Shown: positions 23,765-32,114, counted from the first letter of the stretch. The stretch: 64,000 bases of DNA from Curtobacterium sp. TC1 (GCF_019844075.1 NZ_CP081962.1:62001-126000); one strand, 5' to 3'. The notes: a model not told the origin generated them from the sequence alone. Program-made: numbers and translations.

Positions 23765-24135
23765 CCGCTCTGCGGTGTCGTCGCGCTGCGAGCTCCGTCG
23801 AGCAGCGCCGGGGTCAGGGAGGGGGCGGAGCCCATTGCCGCGGCGGCGGAGCCGTCGCGGCAGCCCACGGACACCAGGACGGCCCGATGGGACACCTGCG
23901 GGCCGGGAGGGGACACGAACCGGTGCCGGGTGGGCGTGGGAGCCGCTGGCTGCGACGCCGACGCCGGTTCACCTACTCAGAAGGAAGTGCCGAAAGTTCT
24001 CGCGTGCGGCGGTGGCGACGGCTTTCAGCCCGGAACCTCGTCCGTACAATCGCCAAAGGCTTCCCGGGCAAACAACGAACCCTGGGGGTTCGACAAGCAC
24101 TGCCCGCCTTGCCGGCTCAACTCAGACAACCGCAG
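23765..24135. repeat. inverted copies of element A and of half of the nested-stem element
   Basis: 23765-23985 is the reverse complement of element A (6712-6905) with substitutions. 23986-24135 is the reverse complement of about 1040-1188, i.e. the left half of structured element copy 1 plus 60 bases outside it (blocks CCGTACAATCGCC, GGCTTCCCGGGCAAACAACG, GGTTCGACAAGCACTG). No gene is visible in this stretch. The order shows this region was assembled from inverted pieces of the left backbone. Confidence 0.55.
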
Positions 24136-24142
24136 GCGGCCG

Positions 24143-24406
24143 CTATACGCGGACACGTCCGTCCTGGGCGTTAACCCACTGGGCTGAGTGGTCCACCTGC
24201 TGGCGGGACAGGCGCGTCGTCGTGCCGCAGTGGCCGCACTCGACGAAGTAGGACGTCTTGAGTGAGAACAGCGGAACGAAGAACAGCGTCACCTTCTGCT
24301 GCACACGCATGACTCGCTGCGCGGCCGCTACTCCGCAGTGGCCGCATACGAACGACACCACGAACAGGATCGCGTTGACTGCGCGGGATCCGAGGATGAG
24401 GAACAT
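24143..24406 (-). CDS. zinc-ribbon protein (zf-ribbon_15 type, 87 aa)
   Basis: Starts MFLILGSRAVNAILFVVSFV, followed by CGHCGVAAAQRVMRVQQKVT, LFFVPLFSLKTSYFVECGHC, GTTTRLSRQQ. Two C-X2-C knuckles (residues about 21-24 and 58-61) joined by the conserved LFF.PLF...Y segment define the actinobacterial zinc-ribbon family of small possibly membrane-associated proteins. Function unknown. The ATG lies inside a 35-base palindrome, with an in-frame stop 15 bases upstream, so no other start is available upstream. Confidence 0.7.
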   Translation of the reverse strand: MFLILGSRAVNAILFVVSFVCGHCGVAAAQRVMRVQQKVTLFFVPLFSLKTSYFVECGHCGTTTRLSRQQVDHSAQWVNAQDGRVRV

Positions 24407-24435
24407 GTATCGAGTGAATCACTCGATACATGTTC
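24401..24435. promoter_or_regulatory. 16-bp palindrome over the zinc-ribbon start codon
   Basis: GAACATGTATCGAGTG (24401-24416), AAT spacer, then its exact reverse complement (24420-24435). It covers the ATG at 24406. As DNA it looks like a dimeric operator; as RNA it would hide the start. Confidence 0.55.
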
Positions 24436-24436
24436 A

Positions 24437-24734
24437 CCAGCGATGCTTCTGGGCAAGACAACCAACCCCAGGAAGGCTCGACAAGTGCGCCGGAGTCCGG
24501 GCCCGTCAGACGCAACCGCCGGCCACCGGCGACCCACGTCCGCTGCCCGCCTGCGTGGAGCTCGCGCGCGACGGGTACGAAGAAGGCCTCGGCCTGTTGG
24601 GGGAACAGACCGAGGCCGACTGCACGGAGGTCTCGGGAGACCATCACGCGCATGGTGCTCGAGTGCGTTGGGGGGAACGACCCGAGCAAACCAACGATAG
24701 GTCCAAAATGTGCGACAGGTGTTGGATTTCGCTG
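24437..24734. other. gene-free stretch with a third partial repeat
   Basis: 24437-24510 resembles 24058-24130 and the reverse complement of about 1055-1118 (GGGCAA-ACAAC-AACCC, then GGCTCGACAAGTGC). No convincing gene; a leftward frame beginning MRVMVSRDLRAVGLGL near 24650 is possible but runs into the zinc-ribbon gene out of frame. Confidence 0.35.
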
Positions 24735-25019
24735 TCAGCTCACGGGGGTTGCCGCGGCGTCCACGCGATGCTTCACCGCCGCACGCCAGACCCACGCGGC
24801 GGTCTTCGCTTGGCCGCTTCCCCACTCGATCAGCACCGCGTCGTCGGTGGCTGCGATCGCAGCGCACCGCACCCGGATGTCGCGACCGTGGAGCGTTCGG
24901 ATCCATGCCCACACCGGTCGCGGTGGATCCACATCGACCGCTGGCCCGCGGCGTGCTTCAACGGGAAGCGACACTCCCTCCGGTGGCCGCCACCGGTCAG
25001 AACGACGCCGCGCCATCAC
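24735..25019 (-). CDS. small hypothetical protein, WAWIRT family copy 2 (94 aa)
   Basis: Basic N-terminus (MMARRRSDRWRPPEGVSLPV), then the conserved body VWAWIRTLHGRDIRVRCAAI, AATDDAVLIEWGSGQAKTAA, WVWRAAVKHRV shared with the gene at 367. Trp-rich beta composition suggests a small compact domain. No family name recognised. It lies between a zinc-ribbon gene and a Cys-rich small protein, in the segment that mirrors the left end. Confidence 0.55.
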   Translation of the reverse strand: MMARRRSDRWRPPEGVSLPVEARRGPAVDVDPPRPVWAWIRTLHGRDIRVRCAAIAATDDAVLIEWGSGQAKTAAWVWRAAVKHRVDAAATPVS

Positions 25020-25119
25020 TTTCCCGCTGCATCAAGCATCTCTGACAGCCCGGCACGCCTGCGACGACGTGTGCTGTGGGGTGCGAGTTGCATGCGGTTG
25101 AGGGTAGGGGTGTCCGCCG

Positions 25120-25338
25120 ATGTCGGCGGCCGTGAGGGACGATAGCGGCGTGGCTATTCATCCCGCGATCGTTCTCACCTGTGATGGGTATCAGTGCGGC
25201 GAGAAGCTTGCGTTGATCGGCCCGAACGCCGTGAGCTACCGCGGTGCGCGCAGTCACGCGGAGTCGTACGGTTGGGATTGCTCAGCCGAGCACGTGGACT
25301 GGTGTCCGAGCTGCCGTGCCGCGCAAGCATCGTTATGA
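25120..25338 (+). CDS. small zinc-binding-like protein (72 aa), paralogue of 11434 gene
   Basis: IVLTCDGYQCGEKLALIGPN, ARSHAESYGWDCSAEHVDWC, PSCRAAQASL: a C-X4-C pair, Gly-Trp helix end and a final C-X2-C, giving a likely single zinc site. ATG at 25120 was used; GTG at 25150 has a better Shine-Dalgarno (gaggga) and gives a 62-residue form that matches the paralogue's start more closely. Function unknown. Confidence 0.55.
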   Translation: MSAAVRDDSGVAIHPAIVLTCDGYQCGEKLALIGPNAVSYRGARSHAESYGWDCSAEHVDWCPSCRAAQASL

Positions 25339-25438
25339 ATCGCTCGTTTCATAACAGATCATCGCAACGGCGCGGGAACGCGGCCCCGCGGCCACCTCGC
25401 TGTGACGGCCGGGGGACGTCGTTCCGGCGCCGGCAGTT

Positions 25439-26212
25439 CTAGAACGCGCGGATGCCGAAGTGGCGGGTCGCGGTGAGGAAGTCGGGGTTGTCTAGCGTGA
25501 TCGACGCGGTGCCGGTGACCGTGAGGTCGCCTGCGGCGCGGTCGAGCCAGAACGCTCGGCACCACGAGCCGCCGAACTTGCTTCCGAAGTGGATGCCCAT
25601 CGGCTGGGAGCCATCATCGAGGGTGGCGTCGTGGACGATGTCGGCGATCGCGGTGGTGAGGGCTCGATCGTCGCTGCGCAGCGCGGCGGTCGTGAAGGTG
25701 GCGTAGCCGCCGACAAGGAGGTGCGTTGTGAGAATCGGCTCGAGTGCGCTGATCGATTCGGGATGCTCGACGTCGACCAGCCAGCCCGCCGCGGGCTGGC
25801 GGATCAGCAATGCGGCGCGGTCGTCTCGCCAGGATCGGGGCAGTGCACCGGTCTGCATGAAGGAGCGCTCCTCCCAGTCAGCCGCGACGTCGACAAGGAA
25901 CTCTTCGAGGGTGAGTCCTAACGCGCGAGCGTCGACCTCGAGAGCGCTTCCGGTCCCGAGCGGCAGCTTGAAGCTCGAGAGGACTTCGGCCAGCGCTCCG
26001 GCGCGAGAGCCGGCGGTGTAGAGCGTCTCGGTACCCACTGCGTCATAACGACCCCAGCTGGAGCGCTCAGTGTGGTTGTCACCGGCGTCGTGACGAGCCG
26101 GCGCTGATATCGGGGCGTAGGTGTTCTTCGCAATGCGGTGCCCGACGTCACCAGTGCAAGGAAGCAACCGCAGCCCGGTCGCGGTGCATGTCCGCGGTGC
26201 ACGGACGGTCAC
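25439..26212 (-). CDS. RES-domain toxin
   Basis: A 257-residue protein. The RES fold is visible from about residue 50: W.RYDAVGTETLYTAGSRAG, ALAEVLSSFK, then VDVAADWEERSFMQTGALPR, SWRDDRAALLIRQPAAGWLV, and the late R.FWLDRAAGDLTV strand. RES toxins such as MbcT degrade NAD+ and stop growth. GTG start overlaps the antitoxin stop (GTGA), so toxin is made after antitoxin. The first 45 residues are not conserved RES sequence and the real start could be slightly downstream. Confidence 0.7.
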   Translation of the reverse strand: MTVRAPRTCTATGLRLLPCTGDVGHRIAKNTYAPISAPARHDAGDNHTERSSWGRYDAVGTETLYTAGSRAGALAEVLSSFKLPLGTGSALEVDARALGLTLEEFLVDVAADWEERSFMQTGALPRSWRDDRAALLIRQPAAGWLVDVEHPESISALEPILTTHLLVGGYATFTTAALRSDDRALTTAIADIVHDATLDDGSQPMGIHFGSKFGGSWCRAFWLDRAAGDLTVTGTASITLDNPDFLTATRHFGIRAF

Positions 26213-26586
26213 GCGTCGACAGTGCCGTCGATGAAGGCCTGCGCGGCACGGCCGAGCTGAGCGGCATCGTCGTCACGGATCGCGGTCAAGGGCGTGCGCT
26301 CCCCGAGGAAGGGATTCGCGCCAATGAACCACGCCCGAGCAACGTGGGCTCCTTCGTGCTCGGCGACGACACCCCACGTCCTCGACATCAGACGCAGACG
26401 GCGTTCGAAGTCCGCGCCGGGACGAGGCCCATCGTCCTTGGCCCACTTGATCGGAAGCTTGCGATCCTTGCTTCCAGTCGCGGCCGCCACCAGAGTCGGA
26501 CCGAGCGCACCATTGAGCTCCCGGACGAGCTCGTGGATGTCAAGCCGCGTGACTCGACCGTGCTGCACCTCGGTTGCTACCGTCAT
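26209..26586 (-). CDS. Xre/MbcA/ParS-type antitoxin
   Basis: A 125-residue protein starting MTVATEVQHGRVTRLDIHEL. Helical DNA-binding part about 20-60 (ELNGALGPTLVAAATGSKDR), then the toxin-binding domain: RRLRLMSRTWGVVAEHEGAH, VARAWFIGANPFLGERTPLT, DAAQLGRAAQAFIDG. The ARAWF..NP.LG...P signature is diagnostic of antitoxins that cap RES toxins, with the C-terminus filling the NAD site. First gene of the operon; expected to autoregulate from the 26587-27021 space. Confidence 0.75.
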   Translation of the reverse strand: MTVATEVQHGRVTRLDIHELVRELNGALGPTLVAAATGSKDRKLPIKWAKDDGPRPGADFERRLRLMSRTWGVVAEHEGAHVARAWFIGANPFLGERTPLTAIRDDDAAQLGRAAQAFIDGTVDA

Positions 26587-27021
26587 GCCACCAGTCTTAC
26601 ACCCTTCGCCCCCTCGTGCCATAGGAGCGTCGCATCACTCCCGACGGGCTTCCCCCACACCCCGGCGAGCAGTTGTGCAACAGCCTGTTGCAGAAGCCGC
26701 TACCCCCGCCCAAGCCGCCGCAAGGGGCCCTTGGCGTCAGCGGCCCAGCCATCGCGCGACACCTCGAGACAGCCCCAGCGATCCCCCAGCAGCGACGGAG
26801 AACTTCCGTACTCACGGGACACCCGTGGAGCAGCCCGGGCAGCGCGCACCCAATAGTCCAGCTCAGCTAGAGCAGCGCCATGCCCCCGGATACGACCCAT
26901 GACGGATCAAACACTTCCGCCGAGTTCGCCTGACGATCCGGCGCGAGAAGAACCAGGTAAGCGCCTTACTGGATCAGCTATGCCAGGCTGGAGATGACCT
27001 CCGAGTGAAAGGCGACCTACC
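26587..27021. other. gene-free 435-bp stretch between TA pair and lsr2
   Basis: Presumably holds the promoters of the leftward RES-Xre operon and the rightward lsr2 gene. I see no convincing gene, hairpin or repeat in it. Confidence 0.4.
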
Positions 27022-27360
27022 ATGGCGCAGAAAGTCATCACGCATCTCGTCGACGACCTCACCGGCGACACCATCGAAGACGGAAGAGGCCACAGCGTAA
27101 CGTTCGGCTTCGACGGTGCGCACTACGAGATCGACCTCACCGACGACAACGCCGACGCACTCCGCGAAGCGTTCTCCGACTACATCGCCGCCGCCAGGAA
27201 GGTTAGCGGCCGCTCCGGTCGAGTCGGCGCAGCACCGAAGCGTGGAAACTCAGAAGAGCTCGCGAAGATCCGCGAGTGGGCCAACGCAAACGGCCACGAA
27301 GTCTCCTCGCGCGGACGCATCAGCCAGGCCGTCCGCGACGCGTACGACGCCGCGCACTGA
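27022..27360 (+). CDS. lsr2: Lsr2 nucleoid-associated protein, copy 1
   Basis: A 112-residue Lsr2: N-terminal dimerisation domain MAQKVITHLVDDLTGDTIED, VTFGFDGAHYEIDLTDDNAD, then the DNA-binding end AKIREWANANGHEVSSRGRI, SQAVRDAYDAA with the AT-hook-like RGR loop. Lsr2 is the actinobacterial H-NS counterpart that silences AT-rich foreign genes. Starting the defence island with it suggests silencing of the cargo. It is followed by a terminator and the 23-bp motif that also follow the two other lsr2 copies. Confidence 0.9.
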   Translation: MAQKVITHLVDDLTGDTIEDGRGHSVTFGFDGAHYEIDLTDDNADALREAFSDYIAAARKVSGRSGRVGAAPKRGNSEELAKIREWANANGHEVSSRGRISQAVRDAYDAAH

Positions 27361-27381
27361 CACCACTCCCCCAACGAAAGC

Positions 27382-27409
27382 AGCCGGTCACCCCTCGAGG
27401 TGGCCGGCT
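27382..27409 (+). terminator. terminator after lsr2 copy 1
   Basis: AGCCGGTCACC pairs with GGTGGCCGGCT (one wobble) followed by CTTCTCGTT. Confidence 0.6.
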
Positions 27410-27421
27410 CTTCTCGTTCAC

Positions 27422-27444
27422 GCCGATACGGCGGTGTTATGTCA
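27422..27444. repeat. island motif, copy A (after lsr2 copy 1)
   Basis: GCCGATACGGCGG followed by TGTTATGTCA. Recurs, with few changes, at 40961, 43489, 46195 and (shortened) 48875. Candidate recombination site; TGTCAGATA right after resembles the TGTCYGATA half-site of Tn3-type resolvases. Confidence 0.55.
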
Positions 27445-27543
27445 GATAGGCGCGTCCTTCGTGAACCTGAGGGTCTGCCGTGCGGCCTAACGACTTGCCG
27501 TAGTTGAGTTCGACTCGGCTGTTTGCGCTGATATAGATACCCC

Positions 27544-29990
27544 ATGGACTTCGACCAGCTGGCGAACGAGGTTGGGACAGCGCTTCCGACGGAACCTCGT
27601 GCTGTCTTTGACTCACTCCCCGGCAAAGCTCAGGGATATGGCTACCTTCGCGACGTCCAGGCACAAATCCTGACCGCCTGGCATGCACGCCGAACGGATC
27701 GCGACGTCATTGTCAAGGTCAATACGGGTGGCGGAAAGACCATCGACGGTCTGATCATGCTGCAGAGTTATCTCAACGAGGGCATCAAGCCCGCGCTCTA
27801 CGTCGCGCCGGATAAGTACCTCGTACAGCAGGCCGTGGACGACGCTCGTAACATCGGCCTCAAGGTTGTGACCGACCCTGAGTCCGGTGCGTACCTGGCC
27901 GGCGAGTCGATCGCCGTCGTCACTGCTGACCGACTCTTCAACGGGCACACGATCTTCTCCGATCACCGTCCGACGGCCGCTCGTGTGCCAATCGGAGCTG
28001 TCGTCATCGACGATGCTCACGCCGTGCTTGCCCGGCTTCGTCAAAAGTTTTCGATCACGGTGCCAAGGGATAGCGCGAGCTACCAAGAGCTCCTCGACCT
28101 ATTCACTGAAGACCTGAAGACACAATCTCCGGACACCCTTCTCGACATCATCGAACTGACCGGGTCGACTTTCGCCCGCGTCCCGTTCTGGTCAGTGAAC
28201 GGCAAGGCGGACGAGCTTCGAGTCATACTGCGAAAGTACAAATCGGACCCGATGGACTTCCGCTACGACGCGATCCGTGACGTGATCGCGTTGTCCCGCG
28301 TCGTCTTCACGCACCGCGAGGTCACCATTGTCCCGCCCTGTCCCCCTGTGTCCCGAGTGACAAGCTTCGTCGAGGCAAAGCATCGCGTATTCCTTACGGC
28401 GACACTGGCGAACGACAGTGTGCTGGTCACGGACTTCGATGCGGACCCAGCCCTGGTTACCACTCCTATTCAGCCACTTACCGCGGGCGACATCGGAGAG
28501 CGCCTCATCCTTGCCCCCGAGGAGATCAATCCGCAAATCTCCGACGAGGACGTCCGCTCGGCGGTCAAAGAGATGAGCCTGCAACACAACACTTTGGTAA
28601 TCGTGCCGAGTGATCGTGCAATGGAGCGGTGGAGCGGTGGAGCGGACCAACCACAACCCAGGCCACCGCCCGCAACCTCAAGGACACCGTTGAGCGGATG
28701 CGCAGCGGTGAGCATGTCGGTTTGGTCGTCGTCGCCAACAAGTATGACGGGATCGACCTCCCGCAGAACGCCTGCCGGATCTTGGTAATCGACGGCCTTC
28801 CGGAGTCCTTTGACGGCGACGATCGACTTCAAGCACTAATGCAACGGTCGGTCGGCGGGATTGACGATCGTCAGGTGCAGCGCATCGAGCAGGGCATGGG
28901 CCGCGGAGTTCGCAGCACCGAGGACTATTGCGCAGTGTTCCTACTCGGCAGGCGCCTGGCTCATCTCACCGTCGACCCGAGGACGCTCGACCGATTCAGC
29001 CCGGCCACGCGGAAGCAGCTCGAAGCCTCACGCAACGTAGCCAGGCGGATGTCCAACACTCCGTTGGCAAAGGTGCTTGAGACGGTTCAGCAACTACTCG
29101 ATCGAGATCCGGGCTGGGTGCGATTCGCACGTCTGCAGCTACAGGGAGTGCTTCCCGAAACTGCGCAGATTGACACAACCGCGATCGCGATGAGGAACGC
29201 GTTCGACACCGTGATGGCCGGTGACCACGCAAGCGCTGTCCTGCTGCTCGTGACCGCTGCAGAAGGATCAACCGACCCTCGACGTTCTGGGGCCCTGCTC
29301 GAGCAAGCAGCGGTGTATGCCGACCCGCACCAACCGGTCCAGGCCCAGGAGCTACTCGCTCAGGCTAGGAGCAAGAACGACTACGTGCTGAAGCCGCTCA
29401 GCGGCATCGCGTTCACACCGCTCGTGCACGAGGGCGCACAGGCCAACATCACGGCCACGCGTTTGACCTCGGTGTACGGCACCCCGCAAGCAATGCGTGT
29501 GGGAGTGGAGGCGATGCTCGAGAAGCTCAAGTTTGATCCTCTGGCAACCGATGACTTCGAAGAAGGGTGGCTCGAACTCGGCCACTTCCTCGGGCTGGGA
29601 TCGCAGCGACCGGAGCGTCAGCTCGGTCAAGGACCAGACAACCTCTGGGCCCTGGAGCCCGGTCGGTACTGGGTGGTTGAGGCAAAAACAGGTGCAACGA
29701 GTAGCTTCGTCGCGAAGAAGGACGTTGCTCAACTCGGCCAGTCAATGCTGTGGTTCGGCAACAAGTACGCGCCGGACCAGTCAGCACTACCCGTCATGAT
29801 CCACCCGGAGCGGAAGCTCTGGAAGGACGCGACCGCTCCCCATGGGATGCGCGTCATCGATCACCAGGTTCTCGGGGAACTCGTGGCGTCTGTCCGTCAT
29901 CTGGCAAGTGGCCTCGCTGCGGATGGCTGGAACGACCCCGCTCGAATCGCTTCGCTCCTCGAGGGGCACGGCCTCACGCCCGAGGGCTGA
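27544..29990 (+). pseudogene. DEAD-like helicase with C-terminal PD-(D/E)xK nuclease, frameshifted
   Basis: Two overlapping frames form one protein of about 812 residues. Helicase part: VIVKVNTGGGKTIDGLIMLQ (Walker A), GAVVIDDAHAVLARL (motif II, DDAH), FLTATLANDS (motif III), and in the second frame LVVVANKYDGIDLPQNACRI and QRIEQGMGRGVRSTEDYCAV (motifs V and VI). Near the C-terminus GPDNLWALEPGRYWVVEAKT fits the D...ExK nuclease core. The frame breaks at 28624-28645, where GAGCGGTG is tandemly duplicated; removing one 8-bp unit restores the fusion. Helicase-nucleases of this form are typical anti-phage proteins. Currently only a 414-residue helicase fragment would be made; a GTG at 28629 could start the rest. 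Confidence 0.75.
28624..28645 (+). repeat. 8-bp tandem repeat causing the helicase frameshift
   Basis: GAGCGGTG twice in a row (28624-28631, 28632-28639) plus a partial third GAGCGG. Loss of one unit gives the in-frame MERWSGPTTTQAT. Confidence 0.8.
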
Positions 29991-30201
29991 CGGCCCGCCT
30001 AAAGCCGACCATCGGCGGCACGAGCTGAACCGCGGACGCCAGGCGGGCCCGCCGGCCATCTGGATAGTCGTTCCCCCGTACCGCTTAGGTGGTGCGAGCA
30101 GAGCCTTTTGAGCACGCGGCATACTGACGTCACTGTCGCGCACAGAACAACCGGGCACCTCGGAACGTAGCTGCCCGTTCTCTTCTCGCCGGAGATCGTG
30201 T

Positions 30202-30663
30202 TCAGACCGTGAAAGCCTGCCCGCACAAAAGGCAGTGCACCGGCATAGCAGCGTCATCGGGGACCTTGACTGGCTCCCAGGAATGACAAGGCGGAGCGAG
30301 CATGGCCATGTCGTCAGGCTCCACCAGAGGATTCGGCTCGGCTGGGCCGTCTACCTTGCCCCGCTTGAGTGTCAGACCGCTGTTCCTGCTCGACTTAAAT
30401 TCCTGCTCGAGGGCGTCCGCAATGATCCCTGGAGCAGCTGCTGCGACCACAGCTTCTTGGTACGAGATTTGCTCCTGCGTGAACCACTGGTCAGGACCCG
30501 CGGCCCGGCCGCACCGAGGGCAGAAGTAGGTATCCCCATAGACAAAGTCCTCCGGCGCTGTGCCGGTCGGTCCGTTGTGCCATTTGAATTCTTGTTCACA
30601 GTGAGGGCACTCACGGCGAAGGAAACCGTCCGCGTCAAGCGGGAACTCGACTGGTATCTCCAT
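30202..30663 (-). CDS. zinc-ribbon partner of the TIR-like protein (153 aa)
   Basis: Starts MEIPVEFPLDADGFLRRECP. Two zinc elements near the N-terminus, ECPHCEQEFKWHN and YFCPRCGRAAGPDQWFTQEQ, and a third near the C-terminus (CHSWEPVKV and VHCLLCGQAF). The middle is helical. The upstream TIR-like gene's stop lies two bases before this ATG, so they form an operon. No family name recognised; it may sense a ligand or nucleic acid for the TIR-like protein. Confidence 0.65.
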   Translation of the reverse strand: MEIPVEFPLDADGFLRRECPHCEQEFKWHNGPTGTAPEDFVYGDTYFCPRCGRAAGPDQWFTQEQISYQEAVVAAAAPGIIADALEQEFKSSRNSGLTLKRGKVDGPAEPNPLVEPDDMAMLAPPCHSWEPVKVPDDAAMPVHCLLCGQAFTV

Positions 30664-30665
30664 AA

Positions 30666-31547
30666 TCAACCCACCGTATCAAAATAGACGTTTTGACTAA
30701 ACGGGGTTCCGTCGTCAAGCTGTGCAGTTAGAGTAAGTTCGAACTGGGCAGGCCCGGACGGACCCATTGTCTTTTGAGTTGTCCAGCCCCGCGCGGTAAG
30801 CGTCTTCCCGGCGGGAAGCTTCACGACCGGACCACTGTCGTGCAGCGTGACGTGTCTGGACAGCTCCTCCGGAACAATGAGTTCGACGTTGAAAAGATCC
30901 ACAGCACCATTGTTCGTGATCTGCACTAGATCAAGCTTGGTGCTACCCGACGCCCTCCATCGCCCATCGACGTGCGGACCTCGACGTTCCTGGCTCGGAA
31001 TTCTCTTTCCGACAGGAAGTCCATCTCCTAAAGCAGGAGGCGGCGTGAAATCTCCCTCGTGAAGCCAGTCGCCCCCCGTAAGGTCGACCTCGCATCCCGC
31101 CGTGATTAGCCGATCAGCAAGAGACTTCCGCAAACGTCCTTCATTAGAGATCCTGACCGCATGGCGGCCTCCCACGTCGCTGAATGGCCGTAGGTCCCCG
31201 AGTTCTACCAAAATTGTGTGCTTCGGATCTCGCCCCATAGCCATCCCTGCCTCGAAAAGAACGTTGGGGCGCGCTTGTCCTGCCGGGGCTAATTCAGGGT
31301 CACCGTCGCCATTGGCGTAATCAGTGCGAATGTAAGCGACATCATCCGGCGTGAGGAGAACGACGACCGCCTGCCCTTCGCTGAAGGCGACGTCAAGGAC
31401 TTCCCCGATGTAAGGAGAGCCCTGGCCCGTAAGAGCGACCGCCTGGTCCCACTCGATCGGCTTCAAACCGAGGGACCGGAGGAAAGAGAACATGGCGTCT
31501 CGGGCCGCGGCGTTGCGACCATGAACGACGAAGACTTTGCTTGTCAT
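30666..31547 (-). CDS. TIR-like nucleotide-binding protein
   Basis: A 293-residue protein. N-terminal domain (1-160) is the TIR-like predicted nucleotide-binding fold: TSKVFVVHGRNAAARDAMFS, LGLKPIEWDQAVALTGQGSP, IGEVLDVAFSEGQAVVVLLT, and the conserved RPNVLFEAGMAMGR with the glutamate expected for NAD+ hydrolysis. The C-terminal 90 residues form a strand-rich domain (LDLVQITNNGAVDLFNVELI, LPAGKTLTARGW). Related domains are effectors of CBASS and other abortive-infection systems. ATG at 31547 gives the natural TIR start. Operon with the zinc-ribbon gene downstream. Confidence 0.75.
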   Translation of the reverse strand: MTSKVFVVHGRNAAARDAMFSFLRSLGLKPIEWDQAVALTGQGSPYIGEVLDVAFSEGQAVVVLLTPDDVAYIRTDYANGDGDPELAPAGQARPNVLFEAGMAMGRDPKHTILVELGDLRPFSDVGGRHAVRISNEGRLRKSLADRLITAGCEVDLTGGDWLHEGDFTPPPALGDGLPVGKRIPSQERRGPHVDGRWRASGSTKLDLVQITNNGAVDLFNVELIVPEELSRHVTLHDSGPVVKLPAGKTLTARGWTTQKTMGPSGPAQFELTLTAQLDDGTPFSQNVYFDTVG

Positions 31548-31800
31548 GTCCACAGAGTATCCCTCAGATCCGACAACCCGTGCGAGGTCAGACAGCACCA
31601 CCAGTGCCCACCAGCTCGTGTTGCGCCGGGTATACCCCAGCGCCGCGGGATCGGCTGGTCGAATTGGCGTGGGGTTGGGGTCGGTGCTGCAGCTGGTGCA
31701 GCAGATGTGCCCGCGGGTCTACACCCGATGCGACACCCTCGAGGGCGACCGTTTCCGTGCCATGTGAGGTGGGACGGGACATCCGCGTACGGTGCCGGAT

Positions 31801-31917
31801 ATGACCGAGGACAGCACCACACCGGACGGCTCGACGACCATCTCCGAGGACCCCGGTCAGGACAGCGGCACCAACTCGGGCGGAGAGCCCACTTCCCCAG
31901 AACAGGAGGCATCATGA
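31801..31917 (+). CDS. tiny acidic protein 1 (38 aa)
   Basis: MTEDSTTPDGSTTISEDPGQ then DSGTNSGGEPTSPEQEAS. Disordered, Asp/Glu/Ser/Thr/Pro-rich. Its stop overlaps the next start by four bases (ATGA), which supports both as real coupled genes. Function unknown; composition resembles neither a toxin nor a membrane peptide. Confidence 0.4.
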   Translation: MTEDSTTPDGSTTISEDPGQDSGTNSGGEPTSPEQEAS

Positions 31918-32039
31918 GCAACCCTGAAGACTCGAACTACGACAAGCCCGACACCGATGACGTCGCCGACCCTAAAGACGTCGACCCGATCGACGGCACC
32001 GACGAAAACGACCGCCCGGTCGACAACCCCTCAGGCTGA
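31914..32039 (+). CDS. tiny acidic protein 2 (41 aa)
   Basis: MSNPEDSNYDKPDTDDVADP then KDVDPIDGTDENDRPVDNPS. Strong Shine-Dalgarno (aacaggaggcatc) seven bases before ATG. Highly acidic and disordered. Coupled to the 38-residue gene. Possible DNA-mimic or small adaptor, but no family is recognised. Confidence 0.5.
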   Translation: MSNPEDSNYDKPDTDDVADPKDVDPIDGTDENDRPVDNPSG

Positions 32040-32114
32040 CTCCCCGCTGCCGCGCGTCCTACCTGCCCGACCCACGACTGGGTCGCCACGCTGCTGCCGC
32101 GGTGGCGGAGCTCG

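Noticed and set aside
24430..25101. A 223-codon plus-strand frame starting MFTSDASGQD
   Set aside because: Starts inside the palindrome and repeat; composition is Arg/Ser/Pro-rich and it overlaps the conserved minus-strand WAWIRT-family gene.
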